In this document: one piece after another, positions 27,025-37,020 of the stretch
Position numbering within the stretch: position 1 is the stretch's first letter
Layout: the number at the start of each line of letters is the position of its first letter
Assembly: GCF_001655005.1 (NCBI RefSeq)
Contig: NZ_LXET01000059.1
Location: 11,337-75,336, forward strand
DNA from: Hafnia paralvei ATCC 29927
Lineage (GTDB): Bacteria > Pseudomonadota > Gammaproteobacteria > Enterobacterales > Enterobacteriaceae
Direction: 5' to 3'
Length of the DNA stretch: 64,000 bases
Program-made: the position numbers and the translations under genes
The notes under the pieces: generated by a model
The model's database searches: none
What the model was told of the DNA's origin: nothing
The model's input: only the letters and a program-made list of their open reading frames with translations

Positions 27025-30000
27025 TTAATCCGCATCATACCCAAGGTTCGGCGCCAACCAACGTTCAACCTCGGCGACCGGCATTCCTTTACGTTGAGCA
27101 TAATCTTCCACCTGATCGCGTTGGATCTGCGCAACCGCAAAATATTTGCTTTCGGGATGGCTGAAATACCAACCGGAAACCGACGCTCCCGGCCACATCG
27201 CGTAAGATTCGGTGAGCTTCATCCCCACCGTATTTTCGGCATCCAATAGCGTCCAAATAGCCGCTTTTTCAGTATGTTCAGGGCATGCCGGATAGCCAGG
27301 TGCAGGACGAATACCTTGGTAATTTTCGCGGATTAGCTCTTCATTACTGAGGTTTTCATTAGCCGCGTACCCCCAATAAACCTTACGTACTTTTTCATGT
27401 AGGTATTCAGCAAAAGCCTCAGCTAAACGGTCAGAGAGCGCCTTCACCATGATTTTATTGTAATCATCATGCTGCGCTTCATAGGCATCAGCCAACGCAT
27501 CCTCTTCCAGCCCACCGGTAACCGCAAATGCGCCGATATAGTCTGATTTACCACTGGATTTTGGCGCCACGAAATCCGCTAAGCAGTAGTTAGCAAAATC
27601 TGTTTTTTCAGTCTGCTGGCGTAGGTGATGACCCGTGACAAGCACCTCATCACGGAATTCATTGCTGTAGATCTCTACATCATCGCCCACCCGATTAGCA
27701 GGGAAAATGCCATACACGCCACGTGGATTGAGTTTGCCGCTGCTCGCTAAATCATCCAGCATCGCATTAGCATCTGCAAAGACTCGCTTGGCTTCTTCGC
27801 CAACTACTTCATCCTCGAGAATGCGTGGATACTTTCCTGCCAGCGACCACGTCATGAAGAACGGCGTCCAGTCGATGTAATTACGTAAAGTATCAATGCT
27901 CGCGGTCACCTGATGCACACCCAAACGATGCGGAACAGGCGGTGTGTAATCTGACCAATCAAGCGAAGTCGCATTTTCACGCGCAGCCTCCAGTGAAACC
28001 GGCGGTGTGCGTGGTTTTTTGCGTCCGTGTTGAATACGAACCGTTTCATACTCTTTACGCGTACGAGCCACAAAATCAGGTTTTTGCGTTGGGGATAAAA
28101 GCGCAGCAACAACGCCTACGGTACGTGAGGCATTCGAAACATAGGTGGTTGGCCCACTGTAGTTCTGCTCGATTTTAACCGCTGTATGCGCCTTAGACGT
28201 CGTTGCTCCACCAATCAACAGCGGCAGATCGAATCCTTGGCGCTCCATTTCTTTGGCCACGTAAACCATTTCATCCAACGATGGCGTTATCAGCCCAGAC
28301 AATCCAATAATATCAACGTTTTGCTCACGTGCAGTTTTCAGGATTTTATCGCAAGGCACCATAACGCCCAGATCGATGATTTCGTAGTTATTGCATTGCA
28401 GCACCACGCCGACGATGTTCTTACCAATATCGTGCACATCGCCTTTCACCGTCGCCAGCAGCACTTTTCCCGCCGATGTGCCTTTCTCTTTGCTAGCTTC
28501 AATAAACGGCTCAAGGTAGGCTACGGCCTGCTTCATCACACGGGCAGATTTCACCACCTGCGGCAAGAACATTTTTCCATCACCGAACAGATCGCCAACC
28601 ACGTTCATGCCGTCCATCAGCGGCCCTTCAATGACCTCAATCGGACGTTCGGCTTCAAGACGAGCCTCTTCAGTATCCGCTTCAATAAACTCGGTAATGC
28701 CTTTAACCAGTGAATATTCCAAGCGTTTTTTTACCGGCCAGCTGCGCCACTCCGCCTGCGGTTTATTGCTATCGTCATCACTCTTGCTACCACGGTATTT
28801 CTCCGCCAGATCCAGTAAACGCTCGGTACCATCCTCTCGGCGGTTTAAGATCACATCTTCAACCGCATCACGCAGATCGGTCGGGAGATCGTCGTAGATC
28901 GCTAACTGCCCTGCATTAACGATCCCCATATCCATACCATTACGGATCGCGTAGTACAGGAATACCGCGTGGATCGCTTCACGTACCGGATCGTTGCCAC
29001 GGAAGGAGAATGAAACGTTAGACACACCGCCGGAGATTAGGGCGTGCGGCAGCTCGGCTTTGATATCTGCGCAGGCCTCGATAAAGTCCACGGCATAGTT
29101 GTTATGCTCTTCAATACCGGTCGCCACGGCGAAAATATTGGGGTCAAAAATAATGTCTTCAGGAGGGAAGCCGACTGTTTCAGTCAGCAGTTTGTAGGCA
29201 CGGCGGCAAATTTCAATTTTCCGCGCGCGCGTATCCGCCTGCCCAACTTCATCAAACGCCATTACCACCATCGCCGCACCATAGCGACGAACCTTACGCG
29301 CATGCTCGATGAATTTATCCTCGCCCTCTTTCATCGAGATCGAGTTCACAATCCCCTTGCCCTGAATGCACTTCAGACCTTTTTCGATGACTTCCCATTT
29401 GGAGGAATCAATCATTATCGGCACACGGGCAATATCAGGCTCGCCGGCGATCAGATTAAGGAAACGCACCATTGCCGCTTCGGCATCGAGCATCCCTTCA
29501 TCCATATTGATATCAATGATCTGCGCACCGCTTTCTACCTGTTGTAGCGCAACTTCTAGCGCCTCAGCATATTTATCTTCTTTAATCAGACGTTTGAACT
29601 TGGCTGAGCCCGTAACGTTGGTACGCTCCCCGACGTTAACAAAGAGCGTATTGGCATCAATGGTCAGCGGTTCCAAACCTGCCAAGCGACATGCTACGGG
29701 GATATCTGGCAGCGCGCGTGGTTTCACACCGTCAACCGCCCGACTGATTGCTGCAATGTGTGCTGGTGTCGTACCACAGCAGCCACCGACGATATTCAGA
29801 AAGCCAGCTTGAGCCCATTCGGCAATATGCTCAGCCATCTCTTTCGGCCCAAGATCGTATTCGCCAAAGGCATTCGGCAGCCCCGCATTTGGGTGTGCAG
29901 TGACAAAACATTCAGCAATGCGTGATAGCTCTGCAACGTACTGACGCAGCTCATCCGGCCCTAATGCACAGTTCAAACCAAAGGTCAGCGGCTTCACATG

Positions 30001-30708
30001 ACGCAGAGAGTTGTAAAAAGCCTCGGTAGTTTGACCGGACAGAGTACGGCCTGATGCATCAGTGATCGTGCCGGAAATCATGACGGGCAGTTCAACGCCC
30101 ATCGCTTCGAATTCGGTTTCAACAGCATAGATTGCTGCTTTGGCATTCAGCGTATCGAAGATAGTTTCGATCATGATTAGATCGACGCCACCTTCAACCA
30201 GCGCACGGGTTGATTCACGATAGGCTTCAACTAACTGGTCAAAAGAGATATTACGGAAAGCAGGATCGTTAACGTCTGGAGAAATTGACGCCGTGCGGTT
30301 AGTCGGGCCGAGTACACCTGCAACATAGCGCGGCTTATTCGGGGTTCGCGCCGTCCATTCATCTGCACAGGCTCGAGCCAAACGTGCAGCTTCATAGTTG
30401 ATTTCCGCGGATAGGGATTCCATATGGTAATCCGCCATCGCAATGCGCGTAGAGTTGAATGTATTGGTTTCTAGAATGTCAGCGCCGGCTTCGAGATAGT
30501 CATAATGGATCGCGCTAATAATATCCGGCTTGGTCAGAACCAGTAGGTCGTTATTGCCTTTAAGATCGCTCTGCCAGTCGGCAAAACGATCGCCTCGGAA
30601 GTCCTCTTCGGTCAGCCGATAGCCTTGAATCATGGTTCCCATACCGCCATCCAGCACCAAAATCCTTTGGGATAGCTGATGACGTAATCTCTCAACGGTT
30701 GTGCTCAC
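27025..30708 (-). CDS. metH: Cobalamin-dependent methionine synthase
   Basis: 1227 residues, exactly the E. coli length. Transfers methyl from methyltetrahydrofolate to homocysteine through methylcobalamin. Modules in order: homocysteine-binding barrel (residues about 1-325, Zn-cysteine pair in GGCCGTTPAHI), pterin-binding barrel (about 355-620, with NVGERTNVTGS), cobalamin cap and Rossmann domain with DVHDIGKNIVG, where the cobalt-ligating His is residue 759 as in E. coli, and the C-terminal AdoMet reactivation domain (RPAPGYPACPEH). Divergent from iclR. Confidence 0.98.
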   Translation of the reverse strand: MSTTVERLRHQLSQRILVLDGGMGTMIQGYRLTEEDFRGDRFADWQSDLKGNNDLLVLTKPDIISAIHYDYLEAGADILETNTFNSTRIAMADYHMESLSAEINYEAARLARACADEWTARTPNKPRYVAGVLGPTNRTASISPDVNDPAFRNISFDQLVEAYRESTRALVEGGVDLIMIETIFDTLNAKAAIYAVETEFEAMGVELPVMISGTITDASGRTLSGQTTEAFYNSLRHVKPLTFGLNCALGPDELRQYVAELSRIAECFVTAHPNAGLPNAFGEYDLGPKEMAEHIAEWAQAGFLNIVGGCCGTTPAHIAAISRAVDGVKPRALPDIPVACRLAGLEPLTIDANTLFVNVGERTNVTGSAKFKRLIKEDKYAEALEVALQQVESGAQIIDINMDEGMLDAEAAMVRFLNLIAGEPDIARVPIMIDSSKWEVIEKGLKCIQGKGIVNSISMKEGEDKFIEHARKVRRYGAAMVVMAFDEVGQADTRARKIEICRRAYKLLTETVGFPPEDIIFDPNIFAVATGIEEHNNYAVDFIEACADIKAELPHALISGGVSNVSFSFRGNDPVREAIHAVFLYYAIRNGMDMGIVNAGQLAIYDDLPTDLRDAVEDVILNRREDGTERLLDLAEKYRGSKSDDDSNKPQAEWRSWPVKKRLEYSLVKGITEFIEADTEEARLEAERPIEVIEGPLMDGMNVVGDLFGDGKMFLPQVVKSARVMKQAVAYLEPFIEASKEKGTSAGKVLLATVKGDVHDIGKNIVGVVLQCNNYEIIDLGVMVPCDKILKTAREQNVDIIGLSGLITPSLDEMVYVAKEMERQGFDLPLLIGGATTSKAHTAVKIEQNYSGPTTYVSNASRTVGVVAALLSPTQKPDFVARTRKEYETVRIQHGRKKPRTPPVSLEAARENATSLDWSDYTPPVPHRLGVHQVTASIDTLRNYIDWTPFFMTWSLAGKYPRILEDEVVGEEAKRVFADANAMLDDLASSGKLNPRGVYGIFPANRVGDDVEIYSNEFRDEVLVTGHHLRQQTEKTDFANYCLADFVAPKSSGKSDYIGAFAVTGGLEEDALADAYEAQHDDYNKIMVKALSDRLAEAFAEYLHEKVRKVYWGYAANENLSNEELIRENYQGIRPAPGYPACPEHTEKAAIWTLLDAENTVGMKLTESYAMWPGASVSGWYFSHPESKYFAVAQIQRDQVEDYAQRKGMPVAEVERWLAPNLGYDAD

Positions 30709-30829
30709 TGTTGCTCCTAGTCTTTCATTTACCCTGATATCACCCGTCTTTTAGTGCAGGTTTTTTATTCAAAAAAATGGCGTTTCCTCATCCTAACATA
30801 GGTTTCAGCTCTGTTGGCGGAGGCGATCT

Positions 30830-30842
30830 TGAGACTTTTTCA
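30830..30842. promoter_or_regulatory. Candidate MetR box in the metH-iclR gap
   Basis: TGAGACTTTTTCA matches the MetR consensus TGAA-N5-TTCA with one mismatch, about 122 bases upstream of the metH start. The rest of the 303-base gap is A/T-rich and shows nothing else I can name. Confidence 0.35.
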
Positions 30843-31011
30843 GGTGACTTTTGCGTGCCGCCTCTGACTTTGAACACGTCGGAGCAGTTAAAACTAACGA
30901 TTACATCCATAATGTCGAAAACGAAAATAGATTCCATTTTTATAACATTTTTTTAATAAGAATTTGTTCAATAAAAATAATTATTTACGACTGTCTCAGG
31001 AGAGCAACACG

Positions 31012-31851
31012 ATGGCGACGACCGTGCCCGTAAAACGTGGGAAGAAACCACGTGCCACCACGCCAGCCGCAGCGCCTGCGGCCACCGGACAGGTTCAATC
31101 CTTACAACGCGGATTGAGATTGCTGGAATTAATTGCCGAATCTCACGGTAGCGTTGCGCTCACGGATTTAGCTCAACAAGCAGGACTGCCAAATTCCACG
31201 ACTCATCGCTTATTGAGCACCATGCAGCAACAAGGCTTCGTCCAACAGGTAGGCGATTTAGGTTTGTGGACCATCGCTTCTCATGCTTTTTTCGTTGGTA
31301 GTAGTTTTCTACAAAGCCGCAATCTGCTGGCGATTGTCCATCCGATTTTGCGCCGTTTAATGGAAGACTCGGGTGAAACCGTTAACTTAGCGGTGTTAGA
31401 CGTCAGTGATTTTCAGGCCGTGATCATCGATCAGGTCCAGTGCACACAGTTAATGCGCATGTCTGCGCCAATCGGTGGCAAACTACCGATGCATGCATCA
31501 GGCGCGGGTAAAGCATTTTTATCCACCGTGAGCGATTCTCATCTGGTTGAATTACTGCATAAAAAAGGTCTGCATAGCTATACACCGCATACCCGTAGCA
31601 ACCCTACAAGTTTGAAAGAAGAACTGGCGCATATCCGCAAACAGGGGTTTTCTTTCGACGACGAAGAGCATGCTTTGGGACTGCGCTGTATCGCAGCCTG
31701 CATCTATGACGAGCATCAAGAGGCTTTCGCCGCCATTTCTATTTCAGGCCCCGTTTCACGTATTACGGACGATCGCGTTATCGAAATTGGCGCTCTGGTG
31801 ATTAAGGCAGCCAAAGAGGTCACACTGGCCTACGGCGGTAGACACTCATAA
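31012..31851 (+). CDS. iclR: Glyoxylate bypass repressor IclR
   Basis: 279 residues from the ATG at 31012 (E. coli 274), with AGGAG 9 to 10 bases upstream; a longer frame from 30964 is not supported by homology. In E. coli it represses aceBAK. N-terminal winged helix-turn-helix (SVALTDLAQQAGLPNSTTHRLL), then the effector domain with MRMSAPIGGKLPMHASGAGKAFL and DDEEHALGLRCIAACIYDEH. An Ala/Thr/Pro-rich stretch precedes the DNA-binding domain. Its usual neighbour aceBAK is absent: the next gene is a convergent dmsA-like one. metH on the other side is ancestral. Confidence 0.95.
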   Translation: MATTVPVKRGKKPRATTPAAAPAATGQVQSLQRGLRLLELIAESHGSVALTDLAQQAGLPNSTTHRLLSTMQQQGFVQQVGDLGLWTIASHAFFVGSSFLQSRNLLAIVHPILRRLMEDSGETVNLAVLDVSDFQAVIIDQVQCTQLMRMSAPIGGKLPMHASGAGKAFLSTVSDSHLVELLHKKGLHSYTPHTRSNPTSLKEELAHIRKQGFSFDDEEHALGLRCIAACIYDEHQEAFAAISISGPVSRITDDRVIEIGALVIKAAKEVTLAYGGRHS

Positions 31852-31858
31852 CGTAATA

Positions 31859-31878
31859 GGCTCCCCTGAAGGGGAGCC
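31859..31878. terminator. Stem-loop between convergent iclR and the dmsA-like gene
   Basis: Perfect 9-bp inverted repeat GGCTCCCCT-GA-AGGGGAGCC in a 39-base gap. No T-run; probably ends transcription or blocks decay on both strands. Confidence 0.65.
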
Positions 31879-31890
31879 AGATTGGGCGAA

Positions 31891-34332
31891 TTATACTTTT
31901 TCGATTTCCACTAAATTAGTGTGCTGCGGATTACCCTTAGCTAACGGTGATGGACGCATCGTAGTCAACGTATTGATACAGCCACCGTGGTCGACCTTAT
32001 CCCCAGCCATATCTGCCTGATGCCAAGCCCCCTGTCCCATTGCGCTGACTCCCGGCATAATGCGCGGCGTGACTTTAGCATTGATAATCACCGTACCACG
32101 CTTATTAAATACGCGAACTTTATCGCCATTTTGTATACCACGTTTCTGAGCGTCGATAGGGTTAATCCACACCTCCTGACGACAGGCGGCCTCTAGCACA
32201 TCAACATTGCCATAAGTAGAGTGGGTGCGCGCCTTGTAATGGAAGCCAAACATCTGCAGCGGATAGATAGCACGTAGAGAATCATCCCATCCTTCAAACG
32301 TCGAGGCATACACCGGCAACGCACTAATGGTTTCGTCTTTTTCCAACTCCCACGTAGCGGCAATTTCTGCCAGTCGCTCAGAGTAAATTTCGATCTTTCC
32401 TGAAGGCGTTTTTAGGGGATTCGCGTCTGGATCTTGGCGAAATTTTTGGTAAGCAACAAAATGACCATTGGGATCTTTACGTTTATAAATTCCCTGCTGA
32501 CGCAGGGTTTCATAATCAGGAAGCAGCGGATCGCGCGCCTGCATTTTGGCATACAGATAGTGTAGCCAATCAGACTGCGTACGCCCTTCAGTAAATGCCT
32601 GCTCTACATCTGGCCCCAGTCGCTTAGCAATCTGTGACATGATTTCATAGATCCCCTTACGCTCAAACTTGGCGCTAGTCGCAGGCTGACTAAAGATTAA
32701 ATACCCCATATTTCCCGCATAATCATTAGGAACAATATCCTCCTGCTCCGTGGTCATCAGATCCGGCAGCAAAATATCGGCATACTTGGCCGAAGAGGTC
32801 ATAAAGTTTTCAATGACGATGATCTTTTCGCATAGCGTGTCGTCCTGCAAGATTTCGTGGGTTTTGTTGATATCTGAGTGTTGATTAATCAAAGTATTAC
32901 CGGCGTAGTTCCAGATAAATTTGATGGGAACATCCAGCTTATCTTTTCCGCGTACCCCGTCGCGTTTCGCCGTCATCTCAGGTCCACGCCGGATGGCATC
33001 GGTCCAAGTAAATACAGATATAGACGTTTTGACCGGATTGGTGAGTACCGGCATCAGCTCAATCGTGATGAGATAAGTCGATTCTCGTGCTCCACTGTTG
33101 CCACCATGAATACCGACATTTCCGGTCAAAATCGGCAACATAGCAATTGCTCGGGCAGTTTCTTCCCCATTAGCCTGTCGCTGTGGACCCCAACCTTGGC
33201 AAATATAGGCAGGCTTCGCAGTACCGATCTCACGCGCGAGTTTGATAATACGTTCGGCGGGAATACCTGTGATACGAGATGCCCACTCTGGTGTTTTGGC
33301 TATCCCGTCTGGCCCCTGACCTAAAATATAGGCTTTGTAGTGCCCGTTTGCGGGAGCGCTATTGGGTAATGTTTTTTCATCGTAGCCTACGCAATAGCGA
33401 TCTAAGAATGGCTGATCGACCAGATTCTCACTGATCAACACGTACGCTATCCCCCCCACCAGCGCAGCGTCTGTTCCTGGACGGATCGGGATCCATTCAT
33501 CTTCACGCCCTGCGGCGGTATCGGTATAGCGTGGATCGATAACGATCATTTTGGCATTAGAGCGTTCACGCGCTTGTTCGAGGTGATAAGTGATCCCGCC
33601 GCCACTCATCCGCGTTTCAGCGGGATTATTACCGAACATAACGACCAGTTTGGAGTTCACAATATCCGACGTACTGTTTCCATCGTTGCTGCCGTAGGTG
33701 TATGGCATGGCTGCAGAGATTTGTGCGGTGCTATAGCTACCATAATGGCTAAGATAGCCACCGTAGCAGTTCATCAAGCGGCCAATGATCGAGGCATACG
33801 GTGATGAACGGGTGACGTTGCCGCCGATGACGCCGGTTGCATAGTTTTGATAAACCGCCTCATTACCATATTTTTCAACCGTGTATTTGAGACTGTTGGC
33901 TATTTCATCATAAGCCTCATCCCAACCAATGCGCTTGAATTTCCCTTCTCCCCGCTTGCCAACGCGTTTCATGGGGTAATTCAACCGCTCTGGATGATTC
34001 ATGCGGCGGCGAATAGAGCGCCCACGCAGACAGGCTCGGACCTGATGATCGCCATACTCATCTAAGCCTGTGTTATCAGTTTCAACCCAATACACTTCAT
34101 TATCGCGGGTATGCAGACGTAACGCGCAGCGGCTGCCACAGTTGACCGAGCACATTCCCCACGTCACTTTATCTGGCGGAGGCGTTGCAACGGGCGCAGC
34201 CTGAACATTACGCATAAACGGTAAATTCAGCGCTCCACTTGCTAATGCTAGCCCACCCAAAGCACTGCCTTTAACCAAACTGCGGCGTGTTATCGATATC
34301 CCTTCACTATGTATTTTTTCTTTATTATTCAT
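31891..34332 (-). CDS. DmsA/YnfE-like molybdopterin oxidoreductase, catalytic subunit, orphan
   Basis: 813 residues, close to E. coli DmsA. Twin-arginine signal TRRSLVKGSA at residues 15-24, then the FS0 iron-sulfur cysteines C61, C65, C69 and C101, the molybdopterin domains (FGNNPAETRMSGGG, IDPRYTDTAAGREDEW) and the C-terminal dinucleotide-binding domain (THSTYGNVDVLEAACRQEVWINP). The expected Mo-ligand serine region reads HYGSYSTAQ, against HYGDYSSAQ in DmsA. It would be exported folded by Tat and reduce DMSO, an N-oxide, selenate or a related acceptor. No dmsB, dmsC or dmsD gene lies beside it, so its electron-transfer and membrane partners must be elsewhere. Confidence 0.88.
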   Translation of the reverse strand: MNNKEKIHSEGISITRRSLVKGSALGGLALASGALNLPFMRNVQAAPVATPPPDKVTWGMCSVNCGSRCALRLHTRDNEVYWVETDNTGLDEYGDHQVRACLRGRSIRRRMNHPERLNYPMKRVGKRGEGKFKRIGWDEAYDEIANSLKYTVEKYGNEAVYQNYATGVIGGNVTRSSPYASIIGRLMNCYGGYLSHYGSYSTAQISAAMPYTYGSNDGNSTSDIVNSKLVVMFGNNPAETRMSGGGITYHLEQARERSNAKMIVIDPRYTDTAAGREDEWIPIRPGTDAALVGGIAYVLISENLVDQPFLDRYCVGYDEKTLPNSAPANGHYKAYILGQGPDGIAKTPEWASRITGIPAERIIKLAREIGTAKPAYICQGWGPQRQANGEETARAIAMLPILTGNVGIHGGNSGARESTYLITIELMPVLTNPVKTSISVFTWTDAIRRGPEMTAKRDGVRGKDKLDVPIKFIWNYAGNTLINQHSDINKTHEILQDDTLCEKIIVIENFMTSSAKYADILLPDLMTTEQEDIVPNDYAGNMGYLIFSQPATSAKFERKGIYEIMSQIAKRLGPDVEQAFTEGRTQSDWLHYLYAKMQARDPLLPDYETLRQQGIYKRKDPNGHFVAYQKFRQDPDANPLKTPSGKIEIYSERLAEIAATWELEKDETISALPVYASTFEGWDDSLRAIYPLQMFGFHYKARTHSTYGNVDVLEAACRQEVWINPIDAQKRGIQNGDKVRVFNKRGTVIINAKVTPRIMPGVSAMGQGAWHQADMAGDKVDHGGCINTLTTMRPSPLAKGNPQHTNLVEIEKV

Positions 34333-34472
34333 TTCGATGCCCCCTGCCCGAACGATTGCTCAATTAGCTATAGCTACCAAATAAAATATTGAGTTAGGTT
34401 GGGGAGAATCAAAAAGAAGCGACTTTTTACACAGAGATGATCAGAAATGTGAGAGGAGATCGATTTATGACT

Positions 34473-34500
34473 ACGCCCTTTCACACAAGAAAAAGGGCGT
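34473..34500 (-). terminator. Stem-loop after ftsP
   Basis: Perfect 9-bp inverted repeat ACGCCCTTT...AAAGGGCGT starting 11 bases after the ftsP stop, read leftward. No strong T-run. It sits 140 bases upstream of the dmsA-like start. Confidence 0.6.
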
Positions 34501-34511
34501 TATAGGAAGAG

Positions 34512-35930
34512 TTATTGAGCGGCGTTGACGACCAGTTGTCCAACGCTACCCCGGGTAGCAAGTTCTAGTGTTTGGCTATAGTAGATGAACGGGAAATGTT
34601 CAGAAGATGCCTGAGGGAAATAGACCATCAGAGATACTTCACCATCTACCCACACCGTGTCTTTCCAGCCACGGTCTTCAACCATTGGCGGCGCATTGTT
34701 GACGCTTTTCACTAAGAATTTAGCACCCTGAATGTAAAACGCCTGCGGCGTATCTGCACGCACCGTCCAGCGTTCCCATGTCCCCTGCTGTGCCTGAATA
34801 TCTGTCCGGTGTAAATCCCAAACTGCGCCGTTTATGCCTGGCTGGGAAGCACTGCCAAGACTAATGCTGCGCGTATTGACTACGCTGCCTTCCATCATGT
34901 CATCAGACAGCAGACGCGTTGGCAGATTATCCGTCACTAGCGGCAGCAGGCCGGTTGGACGCAGGGTAAGTACGGTAGTAGAAATCAGAATGGAAGAGGG
35001 CTCAAACAGGCCACGCAGACGATCCATAATACCTGCTGCAACACCCGCAGTAATCGATACCTCTTCGCCTTTAGACATATCGACCAGTACTTCGCGGCGC
35101 TCTCCCGGAGCCAATGTAAGGCTGCTAGCAATCACTGGCGCTGGCATATAACCTTGATCGCTGGCAATAACGCTGAATGGACGATTATCGCTCATGGTCA
35201 AAGTGTAACGACGAGCGTTAGAAGCATTGAGCAAACGTAAACGTACCCAGCCACGAGAAACCTCAACAAAAGGTTCCTGCACGCCGTTAACCAGCAGAGA
35301 ATCTCCGTAGAAACCACCGGATGAAGGCGCTTCGTATTCTGGTGTACCAAAGTTATCTAAGCGTTTGTCTTGGATAATGACGGGGAAATCATCCACGCCA
35401 TAATGGTTTGGTAAAGGCAGATTTTTGCTGTTCTCATCTTCAACCAACCACATTCCTGCTAGGCCGTTGTATACATGTTCAGCCATATGTCCAGGCGTGT
35501 TGGCGTGATACCACAGCGTGGCCGCGGATTGGCGAATAGGCAGCACTGGCGACCAATCCACATTCGGTGACATGAGCCGTGCCGCACCGCCGCTTAAAGC
35601 GCCGGGAACTTGCAGCCCACTGATTTCCATCGAAACCGACTCAGGCAGACGGTTGCTATAAATCAGCTTCACGTCATCACCGCTATAAACACGTACGGTC
35701 GGCCCCAAATAAAGTCCATTGATACCCCATGTGCTGACCTTACGTCCGCTCATGAAAGCCCAATGTGAACGCTGTAGCGTCAGAAACAGAGGCTGACCGC
35801 GCTTTGATTCCAATAGAGGAGGAATGGGCAGCGAAACTTGCGATCCACTCGCATGCGCCCTCAGCGGCAATGCACTTGCACACAGTGCCAGACCCGAAGT
35901 CTGAATAAACCGACGTCGACTGAGTGACAT
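34512..35930 (-). CDS. ftsP: Cell division protein FtsP (SufI), multicopper-oxidase fold
   Basis: 472 residues (E. coli 470). Periplasmic protein that stabilises the divisome under stress and is a classic Tat substrate: SRRRFIQTSGLAL at residues 4-16, cleavage near AHA-SGS. Three cupredoxin domains; the fold resembles multicopper oxidases, but the His-Cys-His copper cluster is absent, as is normal for SufI. It follows plsC 126 bases downstream in the same direction (parC-plsC-ftsP, as in E. coli). Confidence 0.95.
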   Translation of the reverse strand: MSLSRRRFIQTSGLALCASALPLRAHASGSQVSLPIPPLLESKRGQPLFLTLQRSHWAFMSGRKVSTWGINGLYLGPTVRVYSGDDVKLIYSNRLPESVSMEISGLQVPGALSGGAARLMSPNVDWSPVLPIRQSAATLWYHANTPGHMAEHVYNGLAGMWLVEDENSKNLPLPNHYGVDDFPVIIQDKRLDNFGTPEYEAPSSGGFYGDSLLVNGVQEPFVEVSRGWVRLRLLNASNARRYTLTMSDNRPFSVIASDQGYMPAPVIASSLTLAPGERREVLVDMSKGEEVSITAGVAAGIMDRLRGLFEPSSILISTTVLTLRPTGLLPLVTDNLPTRLLSDDMMEGSVVNTRSISLGSASQPGINGAVWDLHRTDIQAQQGTWERWTVRADTPQAFYIQGAKFLVKSVNNAPPMVEDRGWKDTVWVDGEVSLMVYFPQASSEHFPFIYYSQTLELATRGSVGQLVVNAAQ

Positions 35931-36056
35931 AACTTCTCCATGAATTTGCTATGCAAACTGAAAATCCAGAAGGGATCTCAGCATCAACGATTGAATTCAA
36001 CCGTTTAAATAAAAGACCTGCCTAACGCTGACAGGTCTAAATAATATTCTTTAAAA

Positions 36057-36803
36057 TCAAGACTTAGCTTCGCGCATCTGAGCTTCACGAGCAGCAACTT
36101 CTGCATTCAGCTCATTGATTTTCGCTTCCATCAACGCATGACAGTAGGCTGACAGTTCACGAACCTGATCTTTGCCGTATTTAGTCACATCGATCGGTGG
36201 CAGCATCTCAACAATAACTAAACCGTTATTCCAGCGATTAAGCTTAACTTTATCGTTTGTATTAGATGCACATACCGGAACAATCGGCACACCAGCGGCA
36301 ATCGCGGCATGGAAAGCACCGGTTTTGAATGGCATCAAACCACGACCACGGCTACGAGTTCCCTCAGGGAACATCCAAAAAGAGATCGTCTTAGTGCGGA
36401 ATTGGTTCACAACCTGCGCAATCGTGTTATGCGCTTTCGCACGGTTCGCTCGGTCAATCAGCAGGTTCCCCGTCAGCCAATAAAGCAGGCCAAAGAATGG
36501 GATCCAAATCAGGCTTTTCTTACCCACTGTGACTGTGTTGGTCTGCACCGCATTCGATATCGTTACCATGTCATAGTTGTTCTGATGGTTGGCGATATAA
36601 ATCGAGTTACCGTAGTTTTTGGCTTCAGCCTGAATGCGAGTTTCTACTTTCAGGCCAAACAACGGCGACAGTCGCCCAAACATATGGCCGAAAGTCGCAA
36701 CGTGGCGTGGATTACGTGGGCTAAACAAGCAATAAATACAACCGAAAATGCAGGCCAAAATACAGTATAACGTGACCAGCACAACGCGAATGATGGATAA
36801 CAT
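36057..36803 (-). CDS. plsC: 1-acylglycerol-3-phosphate O-acyltransferase
   Basis: 248 residues (E. coli 245). Inner-membrane enzyme acylating lysophosphatidate to phosphatidate, the step after PlsB, whose gene is also in this window. Acyltransferase motif I is H73-QNNY-D78, at the E. coli numbers; motif III is FPEGTRS at about 145-151. An N-terminal hydrophobic anchor (LSIIRVVLVTLYCILACIFG) precedes it. Lies between parC and ftsP. Confidence 0.96.
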   Translation of the reverse strand: MLSIIRVVLVTLYCILACIFGCIYCLFSPRNPRHVATFGHMFGRLSPLFGLKVETRIQAEAKNYGNSIYIANHQNNYDMVTISNAVQTNTVTVGKKSLIWIPFFGLLYWLTGNLLIDRANRAKAHNTIAQVVNQFRTKTISFWMFPEGTRSRGRGLMPFKTGAFHAAIAAGVPIVPVCASNTNDKVKLNRWNNGLVIVEMLPPIDVTKYGKDQVRELSAYCHALMEAKINELNAEVAAREAQMREAKS

Positions 36804-36952
36804 AACAACCTCATAAACATATAGCCGGAGTTAGTATACCGACTTAACTGCAAAACACACCGGAGATTCCTTGGCTGCAGCGTTAAAAAATCATTGGAAA
36901 ACAAGCGAAGAAATATGTCGATATTGAGCAAACTCGGTACAAATTTCCTACT

Positions 36953-36982
36953 CCGACGTGACGCTATATCACGTCACGTCGG
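36953..36982 (-). repeat. parC-plsC intercistronic stem-loop
   Basis: Perfect 11-bp inverted repeat CCGACGTGACG...CGTCACGTCGG with an 8-base loop, 38 bases after the parC stop; no T-run. Likely protects the parC 3' end or attenuates read-through. Confidence 0.65.
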
Positions 36983-37020
36983 CTCGTCCTACCAAGATAA
37001 ACGTTTTAAACCCTCAACAA

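Noticed and set aside
28186..28713. 175-codon ORF on the plus strand inside metH
   Set aside because: Antisense shadow of an intact metH with His-rich composition; no promoter or ribosome site seen.
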